A stretch of DNA of 8,885 nucleotides. Source: Desulfuromonadaceae bacterium (GTDB lineage: Bacteria; Desulfobacterota; Desulfuromonadia; Geobacterales; Pseudopelobacteraceae). The notes below the pieces were generated by a model that did no database searches, was not told the DNA's origin, and saw nothing but the letters and a program-made list of their open reading frames with translations. Positions 1-6,403 of the stretch are shown here, one piece after another. Position 1 is the stretch's first letter; each line of letters begins with the position of its first letter. Made by a program: the position numbers and the translations under genes. The stretch is taken from the NCBI GenBank assembly GCA_028686145.1, contig JAQUCQ010000122.1:1-8885 (forward strand), written 5' to 3'.

Positions 1-1
1 G

Positions 2-442
2 ATGATCTTTCTGTTCGGTGGCATGTTTTTCCGCTTCCGTAAGCTGAGCGTCATGACGCCGACTGACAGAGAATGGCTGAGTCACGTTCGCGAGATAGTA
101 AATGGCAACGAGCGGAACCTGCCGGAAGCTGGCAAACTAAACGGCGGCCAGAAACTGATGTTCTGGTCGCTGGTGACCTGTATGGTGCTGCTCATCCTGT
201 CCGGCATTGTTATCTGGAGAGCCTATTTCGCGTATTTGTTCCCGATCGGCGTGGTTCGCTTAGCCGCCGTCGTGCACTCGTTAGCAGGAGTAATAATGAT
301 CGCCCTGATCATGGGACATATTTACATGGCTATCTGGACCAAGGAGAGTATCGGCGCCATGCTGTATGGCCGGGTACGGCGAGCTTGGGCAAAGCAACAT
401 CACCCGGCCTGGTACCGGGAGATAACCGGAGGAGATAAATGA
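2..442 (+). CDS. fdoI: Formate dehydrogenase cytochrome b556 (gamma) subunit, 5' end outside window
   Basis: This is the membrane anchor of a respiratory formate dehydrogenase (FdnI/FdoI family). It carries electrons from the FeS subunit through two b hemes to quinone in the cytoplasmic membrane. The visible 146 residues correspond to the C-terminal two thirds of a roughly 210-aa protein. They hold the end of one helix (about residues 1-10), a helix at about 52-72 (GQKLMFW entry, SGIVIW exit) and a helix at about 84-112. His92 and His106 lie 14 residues apart, the spacing of the heme ligands His155/His169 of E. coli FdnI. The tail with AKQHHPAWYREI is typical of the family. The ATG at base 2 is only the first one visible; the true start lies upstream. 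The stop overlaps the fdhE start (ATGA), implying translational coupling. The fdnI and fdoI paralogues cannot be told apart; the symbol follows the fdoI-fdhE gene order. Confidence 0.93.
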   Translation: MIFLFGGMFFRFRKLSVMTPTDREWLSHVREIVNGNERNLPEAGKLNGGQKLMFWSLVTCMVLLILSGIVIWRAYFAYLFPIGVVRLAAVVHSLAGVIMIALIMGHIYMAIWTKESIGAMLYGRVRRAWAKQHHPAWYREITGGDK

Positions 443-1360
443 ATACCGAAACCCGCATCTTGGAACCGGGGCAGATAGAAGCGCCGGTTGGGGAGATTCA
501 TTTTCTTTATCTACCCGGCCGGGATCTGTTCAACTGTCGCGCCGAGCGGTTTCGGCACCTTTCCCCTGATCATCCCTTGGGAGAGTATCTGGACTTTCTG
601 GCTCTGCTTGCCAAAGCACAGCAAAATGCTCTGGACCTATTCCCCTCACTGCCTCTGCCTGATCCTAATGAACAGGCTCTGTGCCGAGAACATAGTATGC
701 CGCTACTGGCTGCCCGGTCATGGACCCGAGACCCCGCGTGGCGTGAGGGGCTGACTATGATTTTACAGCAGATGGAAGATACTGTTCTTCCGCCACCCGC
801 TTATAGGACTATTGATAATTTGTTGCAGGCAAGTGCAATAGGATTAGAAAAGATGGGACAGTATTCTGACAGGAGCTCTGGACAACATTTCCCCACAGGA
901 ATTGCCGTTCATCTCTGCAGCCTTGCAAGTTTACTGGGTACAGATGGCGTCAGTCTTGGGAGAGAAGGCATTTGGACGTCTGGAACACGGCGGCATATGC
1001 CCGGTGTGTGGATCTCTCCCGATTGCCGGTATCGTCCGCAGTGGAGGGGCAGGGATGGGACTGCGATACCTCAACTGCTCCCTCTGCGCCTCACAATGGC
1101 ACATGGTACGGATCAAGTGCAGCAACTGTGAATCCACCCATGGCATCGACCACTTCATCCTGGAAGGCTCGAACGGCGCTGTTAAGGCTGAAAGCTGCGA
1201 AGACTGCAACAGCTACCTTAAACTGATGTACCTGGAGAAAGATAGCCAGATGGAGGCAATGACTGACGATCTGGCTACCCTGACACTGGACATGCTGATG
1301 GACAAGGACGGCAAGTCCCGAAGAGGTCCCAATCTTTTTTTTCATCCCGGCAGCAGATAA
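439..1360 (+). pseudogene. fdhE: fdhE, formate dehydrogenase accessory protein, split by a +1 frameshift
   Basis: FdhE is a cytoplasmic zinc/iron-binding factor needed to activate respiratory formate dehydrogenases, reported to act on sulfuration of their molybdenum cofactor. The N-terminal half is read from the ATG at 439 (key stretch FNCRAERFRHL, then PLGEYLDFLALLAKAQ) through Met139 at 853-855. The family match then continues in the next frame from about 857: SILTGALDNISPQELPFISAALQVYW has the pattern of E. coli FdhE, and the four CxxC pairs follow (codons at 998/1007, 1076/1085, 1118/1127, 1196/1205). It ends in DDLATLTLDMLMDKDG before TAA at 1358-1360. One extra base, most simply a G in the GGG at 855-857, restores a protein of about 307 aa, the family's normal length. 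Without correction, frame one drifts into unrelated sequence and stops at 1131. It may be a real mutation, a sequencing error or, less likely, programmed shifting. Confidence 0.88.
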
Positions 1361-1444
1361 TAGAGTTTAGCGCAACGATACTCATGCCATTTCAGGAGTA
1401 CCAAAACGTAGCGACTCTGCGGAGCATTGAGAACGGTTTTGCGG
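1361..1444. other. Short gap between convergent fdhE and the mscS relict
   Basis: No gene, convincing stem-loop or T-tract terminator is visible between the fdhE stop and the stop of the relict on the opposite strand. Transcripts from both sides converge here, so a terminator would be expected, but I could not find one. Confidence 0.5.
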
Positions 1445-1560
1445 TTACGTGACCACCTCGACACGAAGTGGCTGGAGAGTTTCGAGATGTATGTCACGTT
1501 GCGGAAATGCAATGGAAATATTCTCTTCAGCGAAGCGCTGTTCTATCATGACTTGCCGAC
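1445..1560 (-). pseudogene. C-terminal relict of an MscS-family mechanosensitive channel
   Basis: Read on the minus strand, about 37 codons end at TAA (1447-1445). The residues EQRFAEENISIAFPQRDIHL followed by ETLQPLRVEVVT match the very C-terminus of MscS-type small-conductance mechanosensitive channels, where a helix is followed by a conserved (I/S)xxPFPQRDVHL strand. These channels vent solutes on hypo-osmotic shock from the inner membrane. The pore helices and most of the beta domain are absent: upstream the frame runs into unrelated, arginine-rich sequence. No start codon or ribosome binding site fits. This is therefore the last part of a gene otherwise deleted. The identification rests on one short but characteristic motif. 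Confidence 0.6.
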
Positions 1561-1609
1561 CGTGACTCCCCGTGACGTGATAACCTTCTGTCCCGCAACT
1601 TCCACAGTG

Positions 1610-1816
1610 TCCTCGACGGCGAACAACTCGAAACGCCACACATGCTGAAAAATATCGGCAAAAATTCCGGCTCCGTTTTTAATCCTGGTCGCAAGGCCTG
1701 CAGCCACCATGGCAAGAGGCCCGGAAGATGGAGCATGCCGCCATAGCATAGCCCCCCATCACCAACGCGAGGGTTATAATCACCTCCAGCTGATAATCAT
1801 CGTCACGTTTTAGCAT
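1610..1816 (-). pseudogene. Internal relict of an NhaP/CPA1-type Na+/H+ antiporter, broken over three frames
   Basis: Just downstream of the pgm stop, the minus strand encodes RDDDYQLEVIITLALVMGGY (about 1807-1748) and then AMAA. The continuation LHLPG appears in a second frame from about 1733, and GPLAMVAAGLATRIKNG in a third from about 1722. Together they follow the CPA1 antiporter pattern of a charged cytoplasmic loop, a helix (ITLALVxGGYAxA), LHxSGPLAMVxAGL and a further helix. QHVWRF at about 1644 may be the later (T)RxHLDTFWEL segment. Such antiporters exchange Na+ for H+ across the inner membrane. Only some 60-70 residues of a protein usually over 400 aa remain, with at least two frame changes, so it is a dead remnant. 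The boundary with the adjoining mscS relict (about 1560-1610) is not resolved. Confidence 0.62.
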
Positions 1817-1819
1817 CAA

Positions 1820-3478
1820 TTATGTCCGCTGTGGCTCCGCAGTCAGAGCATCGTTGACGATCATCTGCGCTTCCTCCTGGATACGGCGCAGATGATCAGC
1901 TCCACGGAAGCTCTCCGCATAAATCTTGTAGATACTTTCTGTCCCTGACGGTCGCGCGGCGAACCATCCGTTTTCGGCTATTACTTTTACCCCTCCGATG
2001 GGCGCTCCGTTGCCAAGCGCGTGGGTGAGGACAGTCTGGATTTTTTCGCCCGCCAGTTCGGTGGACGTAACCTGCCGGGGAGAAAGTTTCGCCAACAGTT
2101 CCTTTTGCTCCGGTGTGGCCGGTGCCTCAACCCGATCATAGACCGGCTCACCGAACTCGCGCGTGAGCTCGCGGTAGATTTCACCGGGGTCGCGACCCAT
2201 CCGGGCGGTGATTTCCGCCGCCAGTAAAGCCGGAACAAAGCCATCCTTATCAGTTGTCCAGACGCTGCCATCCATACGGGCGAAAGAAGCTCCTGCGCTT
2301 TCTTCGCCTCCGAAGCCAAGCGAGCCATCGCGCAAGCCATCAACAAACCACTTGAAGCCGACCGGCACCTCATAGAGCTTCCTGCCAAGTTTCGCGGCAA
2401 CCATATCAATCATCCGGCTGCTCACCACCGTCTTGCCGACCGCCGCTTCCGTGCGCCACTCTGGTCGATGTTGAAAGAGATAGAAGATGGCGACGGAAAG
2501 GTAATGGTTGGGCGGAAGCAAGCCTTCGCTTCGAGTGACGATTCCATGCCGGTCATGGTCAGTATCGCATGCGAAAGAAAGATCAAAGTGATCCTTCATT
2601 CTGATCAATCGCTGCATCGCATAGGTTGAAGAAGGGTCCATCCGTATCTGACCATCCCAATCCACCGTCATGAAACGAAAGGTCGGATCGACGGTCTCAC
2701 TGGCAACAGTGAGATTCAGACCGTAACGTTCAGCAATAGGACCCCAATAGTGGACTCCTGCGCCTCCGAGCGGATCGACTCCCAGCTTGATCTGTGCGTC
2801 CCGAATGACATCCATGTCGATTACATTGCCGAGGTCGCTGATATAGGCCGTGAGGTAGTCGTGACGATGTGTTGTGGTTGCGCGAAGAGCCTTCTCGTAA
2901 AAAATCCTTTTTACGCCTAAAAGTCCGTTTTCGATAAACTCGTTTGCCTTCGCCTCGATCCAGGCAGTGACGGCTGATTCAGCCGGCCCGCCGTGTGGCG
3001 GATTGTATTTGAAGCCGCCGTCATGGGGCGGATTGTGTGACGGGGTGATAACGATGCCATCGGCGAGTCCGGACGTGCGCCCCTGGTTGTAGGTGAGAAT
3101 CGCGTGGGAAATGACAGGGGTTGGGGTATATTCATCCCTCTGTGAGATCATGACTTCCACCCCGTTTGCTGCCAGCACTTCCAGCGAACTGGCCAGTGCC
3201 GGTACCGAGAGCGCATGGGTGTCCATGCCCAGATACAGCGGGCCATCTATCTGCATCTGCTTCCGGTATAGGCAAATGGCCTGGCTGATGGCGAGAATAT
3301 GCCATTCATTGAATGACGTATCAAAAGCGGAACCTCGATGCCCTGATGTGCCGAACGCCACCCGTTGCGCCGGGACCGAATGGTCAGGCACCTCTGTATA
3401 ATAGGCCGAGACAAGCCTGGGTACGTTCACCAGCATTGATGAGTCTGCAGGTTTACCTGCAAAGGGGCTAACTGCCAT
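1820..3478 (-). CDS. pgm: Phosphoglucomutase (alpha-D-glucose phosphate-specific)
   Basis: The enzyme interconverts glucose-1-phosphate and glucose-6-phosphate in the cytoplasm, linking glycogen and nucleotide-sugar metabolism to glycolysis. The 552-aa length fits the bacterial Pgm family (E. coli 546 aa). All active-site loops are visible: GTSGHRG at 43-49, the phosphoserine loop TPSHNPP at 145-151 (Ser147), the metal loop DTDHDR at 305-310, the sugar-binding GEESAG at 391-396 and the phosphate-binding RPSGTE at 509-514. The start at 3478 is supported by AGGAGAG (3494-3488), 9 nt upstream. It lies downstream of ldh on the same strand, 159 bp away, with a gene fragment between. Nothing suggests damage. 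The variant TPSHNPPHDGGFKYNPPHGGP belongs to the alpha-D-glucose-specific subgroup, not to phosphomannomutases or PgcA types. Confidence 0.96.
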   Translation of the reverse strand: MAVSPFAGKPADSSMLVNVPRLVSAYYTEVPDHSVPAQRVAFGTSGHRGSAFDTSFNEWHILAISQAICLYRKQMQIDGPLYLGMDTHALSVPALASSLEVLAANGVEVMISQRDEYTPTPVISHAILTYNQGRTSGLADGIVITPSHNPPHDGGFKYNPPHGGPAESAVTAWIEAKANEFIENGLLGVKRIFYEKALRATTTHRHDYLTAYISDLGNVIDMDVIRDAQIKLGVDPLGGAGVHYWGPIAERYGLNLTVASETVDPTFRFMTVDWDGQIRMDPSSTYAMQRLIRMKDHFDLSFACDTDHDRHGIVTRSEGLLPPNHYLSVAIFYLFQHRPEWRTEAAVGKTVVSSRMIDMVAAKLGRKLYEVPVGFKWFVDGLRDGSLGFGGEESAGASFARMDGSVWTTDKDGFVPALLAAEITARMGRDPGEIYRELTREFGEPVYDRVEAPATPEQKELLAKLSPRQVTSTELAGEKIQTVLTHALGNGAPIGGVKVIAENGWFAARPSGTESIYKIYAESFRGADHLRRIQEEAQMIVNDALTAEPQRT

Positions 3479-3522
3479 GGCTTTTCACTCTCCTTTATTC
3501 CTCATTTTTTCCCCATGCCATG

Positions 3523-3612
3523 CTACCGAACGAGTCGCTCGAACTCGGGCACAAATAGTTCGTAATCCGTCTTTCCCAACTTCCCGCTGACGTTACGTGG
3601 GACCCATTGCCC
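3523..3612 (-). pseudogene. Possible fragment of a SpoIIAA-like (STAS-type) protein gene
   Basis: In the gap between ldh and pgm the minus strand has an open frame ending at TAG (3525-3523) that reads SGKLGKTDYELFVPEFERLV. This has the pattern of the N-terminal part of SpoIIAA-like small proteins, typically (V)SGKLTxEDYExFVPxxExLI. Those proteins are about 120 aa and are often found beside stress and membrane-transport genes; their function is mostly unknown. Only about 30 codons remain. No start codon with a ribosome binding site lies upstream, and ldh ends about 25 bp before it. I read it as a relict left by deletions on both sides. The match is short and was made by eye, so the family assignment is tentative. 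Confidence 0.5.
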
Positions 3613-3637
3613 GTTTCCTTTCGCTGGCGAGAGTCTA

Positions 3638-4588
3638 TCAATCAGATGGTATATTCAACTCTTCGATTGCCGTACGGACCACTCCGGCGCTGGCATGGAG
3701 CGAATCCTCCTCACCACTGGGAAGAATCGGCGGGAAAACCGCCAGCACACCTTCCCCCCCTACCAGATGTGGAAGCGAAACAGTAATGTTGGCCGCTCCC
3801 CACATTTTGGAGATGGGGGTGCAGACGGTAAGAATTGCCCGTTGATCGTTCAGGATCACGTCAATAATCCGTGCCAGAGCGCTGCCGATCCCGTAATAGG
3901 TGGCCCCTTTTCCTTCGATGATGGAGTAGGCGGCCCGGCGCACATCATGGTCGATTTTCTGACGTTGATCGGCATCAAACTGAACGCCGCGCAAACGGCA
4001 GAAATCTTCCAAGGGTATTCCGCCCACTGTCACGATGGACCAAGTCAGCACCTCGGAATCTCCGTGCTCGCCCAGCACGTACCCGTGAATGTGCTGCGAG
4101 TCAACTCCGAGCTGGCATCCCAGGAGGGTGCGAAAGCGGGCGGTATCAAGCATGGTGCCAGAGCCGAGGATCCTGCTTGACGGAATACCATGTGCCATGG
4201 CGCAATGCGCCGCCAGATGGGTCATCACATCTACCGGGTTAGTGGCGACGACCAGTATGGCATCGGGTGCATTGGTAAGAACTTCCGGTACAACTTCGCG
4301 GAACACTGCGGCATTGCGTTGCAGAAGCTCCAACCGGCTCTCACCCGGTTTCTGATTGACACCAGCAGCAATTATGACTGCACGGCTCCCCTTCAGGTCG
4401 GCATAACTGCCGGCGGATATTTTTAAAGGATGGGCAAATGGGACGGCGTGGCAAAGATCATTAGCCTCGGCACGACTGCGGGTTTCATTCTTGTCAACCA
4501 GCACGATTTCGCGCCCGACCCCCTCCATTACCATGGCATAAGCCGCAGTCGATCCGACAAAACCACATCCGACGATACCGACTTTCAT
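3638..4588 (-). CDS. ldh: NAD-dependent L-lactate dehydrogenase
   Basis: This 316-aa cytoplasmic enzyme reduces pyruvate to L-lactate with NADH, regenerating NAD+ under oxygen limitation. The Rossmann motif GCGFVG is at 7-12, and Asp32 at the end of the second strand favours NAD over NADP. The active-site loop NQKPGESR (78-85) carries Gln79, the residue that marks lactate dehydrogenases (malate dehydrogenases have Arg here), and Arg85. Asn117 (ATNPVD), Asp148 and Arg151 (LDTAR), and catalytic His175 in LGEHGDS (172-178) are all in place. The start at 4588 has a near-perfect AAGGAGG (4601-4595) 6 nt upstream, which predicts strong translation. The upstream gap contains a phosphoglycerate mutase stub, so this gene once sat in a glycolytic neighbourhood. 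The gene appears intact. Confidence 0.95.
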   Translation of the reverse strand: MKVGIVGCGFVGSTAAYAMVMEGVGREIVLVDKNETRSRAEANDLCHAVPFAHPLKISAGSYADLKGSRAVIIAAGVNQKPGESRLELLQRNAAVFREVVPEVLTNAPDAILVVATNPVDVMTHLAAHCAMAHGIPSSRILGSGTMLDTARFRTLLGCQLGVDSQHIHGYVLGEHGDSEVLTWSIVTVGGIPLEDFCRLRGVQFDADQRQKIDHDVRRAAYSIIEGKGATYYGIGSALARIIDVILNDQRAILTVCTPISKMWGAANITVSLPHLVGGEGVLAVFPPILPSGEEDSLHASAGVVRTAIEELNIPSD

Positions 4589-4639
4589 AAGGTACCTCCT
4601 TATACAGCTACAATTTCCGTTGCAGCGGGTTAGACTAAA

Positions 4640-4668
4640 TCCATAACCACACCCTGCGGTACTGTGAA
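4640..4668 (-). promoter_or_regulatory. Candidate sigma-70 promoter for ldh
   Basis: On the minus strand TTCACA (4668-4663) is followed after 17 bp by TATGGA (4645-4640), about 50 bp before the ldh start. The -35 matches consensus at five of six positions; the -10 is poor (three of six). It lies inside the gap left by the gpmA stub. It is only a candidate. Confidence 0.28.
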
Positions 4669-4672
4669 ATTT

Positions 4673-4741
4673 CTATCCGGTTAACCTGTTTTCCCTATTC
4701 CAAAGGCTTTCGTCATGGCGCAGCAGAACCAGTTTCAACAT
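4673..4741 (-). pseudogene. gpmA: N-terminal stub of 2,3-bisphosphoglycerate-dependent phosphoglycerate mutase
   Basis: A 22-codon frame from ATG (4741-4739) to TAG (4675-4673) reads MLKLVLLRHDESLWNRENRL followed by TG. This is the start of GpmA, which converts 3-phosphoglycerate to 2-phosphoglycerate; the family begins M(x)KLVLLRHGESxWNxENRFTGWTD. Relative to the RHGE signature, the Gly after the catalytic His9 has become Asp, and translation stops at the point where WTDVDL should follow. The rest of the roughly 230-250-aa gene is missing: only about 85 bp separate the stop from ldh, and they show no mutase sequence. GGGGAGT (4755-4749), 7 nt before the ATG, is a plausible remaining ribosome binding site, so the peptide could still be made. 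The match over 22 residues is very characteristic. Confidence 0.78.
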
Positions 4742-4814
4742 CGCTTTTACTCCCCGGCTCTCCGACACTACGAACCTGCCGCAAATGAAACAGAAGAGGC
4801 TGGTCTGTCGATGT

Positions 4815-5681
4815 TTATATCTTCTTCGGAAAATCAGCTCCTCGCGAAACAGCCTCCCACGAAGAGAACTCCTTACTCAGGCTTTGGAGTTTTGCCGTTG
4901 CACCTTCATACGCAGCATTACCGAGAAGAAGATGATGTGGCGGATTTGGGGACTCTACCACCTGGAGAATTGCCTGTGCCGCGCGCACCGGATCTCCTGC
5001 TTGTTTGCCTGATATTGCGCGCACATTACTTCGCCAGGCACCCGCCGTTGTCGCGTAATCGACAATAAGCTGTTTACTTTCGTTTGCCGAGCGCCCGGCC
5101 CAATCGGTGCGGAATCCACTCGGTTCGACCAACATCACTTTGATACCAAGAGGTTCCACTTCCTGCCAGAGTGCTTCAGACAAACCTTCTACCGCAAATT
5201 TAGTCGCGTTGTAGAAGCCGAGTGCCGGAAATGAACAAAGTCCGCCGATGGATGAAAAATTGACGATGAATCCGTTGCGCTGTTTGCGCATTCCCGGCAA
5301 AACCGCTTGAATCATCCGGCTCAAACCAAATACGTTGATCTCGAACATTCGGCGCACCTGATCCTCTTCACTCTCTTCAACGGCCCCAAAGTAGCCGATA
5401 CCCGCGTTATTCACGAGTACGTCAATGCGACCGAACTTTTCTTCGGCCGTTTTGACGGCCTCATCTATCTGATCCTGATCCGTGACGTCCAGTTTGAGTA
5501 CCAAGGAATTTCTCACCCTGGCAAGGTCGCTTACATCATCAGGATTCCGCGCAGTCACGACTGTGGTATAGCCGCGCTCAAGCAAGTGCATGGCAAGCTC
5601 ACGACCGAAACCGGTCGAACAGCCTGTGATAAACCACACAGGCATTTCATTTTTTGTTGATTCACTCTCAGTCTTTGACAT
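4815..5681 (-). CDS. SDR-family NAD(P)-dependent oxidoreductase
   Basis: A 288-aa classical short-chain dehydrogenase/reductase, which oxidises or reduces a hydroxyl/carbonyl substrate with a nicotinamide cofactor. Motifs in order: TGCSTGFG at 19-26 (TGxxxGxG cofactor loop), Arg45 after the second strand (suggesting NADP), NNAG at 91-94, Asn116, Ser143/Ser144 in NFSSIGG, and Tyr157-x3-Lys161 in YNATK, then a conserved VEPSGFRTD loop at 185-193. The catalytic tetrad is complete. The start at 5681 has AAGGAG (5695-5690) 8 nt upstream. The substrate cannot be read from sequence; related proteins are usually annotated only as oxidoreductases. It lies between the truncated slipin gene and the gpmA stub on the same strand. 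The gene appears intact. Confidence 0.93.
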   Translation of the reverse strand: MSKTESESTKNEMPVWFITGCSTGFGRELAMHLLERGYTTVVTARNPDDVSDLARVRNSLVLKLDVTDQDQIDEAVKTAEEKFGRIDVLVNNAGIGYFGAVEESEEDQVRRMFEINVFGLSRMIQAVLPGMRKQRNGFIVNFSSIGGLCSFPALGFYNATKFAVEGLSEALWQEVEPLGIKVMLVEPSGFRTDWAGRSANESKQLIVDYATTAGAWRSNVRAISGKQAGDPVRAAQAILQVVESPNPPHHLLLGNAAYEGATAKLQSLSKEFSSWEAVSRGADFPKKI

Positions 5682-5810
5682 AGTTGCATCTCCTTTGAAT
5701 GTAGTCGTGGATATTCACGATTCAACGCACTGTTTTCTGATGTTTGTTATCTTTTTTTCTGGCAACCGCTTAAGATGGGAACGTCTCATATGGCGAGAAA
5801 ACAGGACAGA
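5682..5810 (-). other. Gap between the slipin relict and the SDR gene
   Basis: This stretch contains the SDR ribosome binding site and a weak inverted repeat (TCGTG-6 nt-CACGA, 5705-5720) located 24 bp before the SDR start. No terminator or promoter with good hexamers is visible. Confidence 0.4.
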
Positions 5811-6377
5811 CTATTTTATTTCCCCGAGTTTCTCAAAAACCTTCATCAGTTCAATGGGAAGCGGGAAAATAATGGTGCTGTTCTTTTCCACTGCAATCTC
5901 GGTGAGCGTCTGCAGGTAGCGCATCTGCATGGCGGCCGGGTTCTGACTAAGGGTGTTGGCGGCTTCCAGCAACTGGCGACTGGCCAGGAGTTCGCCTTCG
6001 GCAGCAATAACCTTGGCTCGCTTTTCACGTTCGGCTTCAGCCTGTTTCCCCATGGCGCGCTGAATCTGTTCTGGAAGGTCAACACTCTTGAGCTCAACGG
6101 CGGAGACCTGGATGCCCCATGGTTCGGTGGAGAAATCAATAATCTCCCGGAGTCTCAGGCTGAGCTTCTCGCGATCAGCCAGCAGTTCGTCCAGCGTCAC
6201 CTCTCCGAGAATTGATCGTAGCGTAGTTTGCGCAATCTGACTTGTGGCATAGTTGTAGTTCTCCACGCCGAGAATGGCTTGTTTGGCATCCATTACCTTG
6301 AAGTAGACGACGGCACTGACCTTCAGACTTACGTTGTCGCGCGTGATGATGTCCTGACTCGGCACATCCAGCACCAC
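5811..6377 (-). pseudogene. Slipin (stomatin-like SPFH protein), N-terminus deleted
   Basis: Slipins are membrane-anchored SPFH-domain proteins that assemble into inner-membrane microdomains, often with an NfeD partner. The remaining frame begins SLRTVVLDVPSQDIITRDNV (reading in from before the GTG at 6377). It continues with the SPFH core (YATSQIAQTTLRSILG, then LDELLADREKL), the PWGIQVSAVELKSVDLPE segment and an Ala/Glu-rich helix (RAMGKQAEAEREKRAKVIAAEGE). It ends YLQTLTEIAVEKNSTIIFPL. A normal slipin is about 250 aa; the roughly 60 residues with the membrane hairpin and ERGVVFRLG start are absent. The in-frame sequence upstream meets a stop near 6440 inside the DUF748 gene. The only start options are the adjacent GTGs at 6380-6375, with no ribosome binding site. 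It is probably non-functional, although a soluble SPFH fragment could be made by read-through coupling. Confidence 0.82.
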
Positions 6378-6403
6378 AGTGCGGAGACTTTGGTTCCCAT
6401 GAT

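Noticed and set aside
1335..1342. Run of eight T that could be a terminator tail
   Set aside because: It lies inside the fdhE reading frame (codons for FFH) and has no GC-rich stem before it.
3695..4180. Open frame of 161 codons on the plus strand opposite ldh
   Set aside because: It is a shadow of the ldh codons; ldh has full catalytic motifs and a strong ribosome binding site.
3638..4588. Malate dehydrogenase as an alternative to lactate dehydrogenase
   Set aside because: The specificity position in the active-site loop is Gln79 (NQKPGESR), not the Arg found in malate dehydrogenases.
5705..5720. Inverted repeat TCGTG-6 nt-CACGA upstream of the SDR gene
   Set aside because: Five-base arms are expected by chance at this length, and no T-tract or promoter overlap supports a function.
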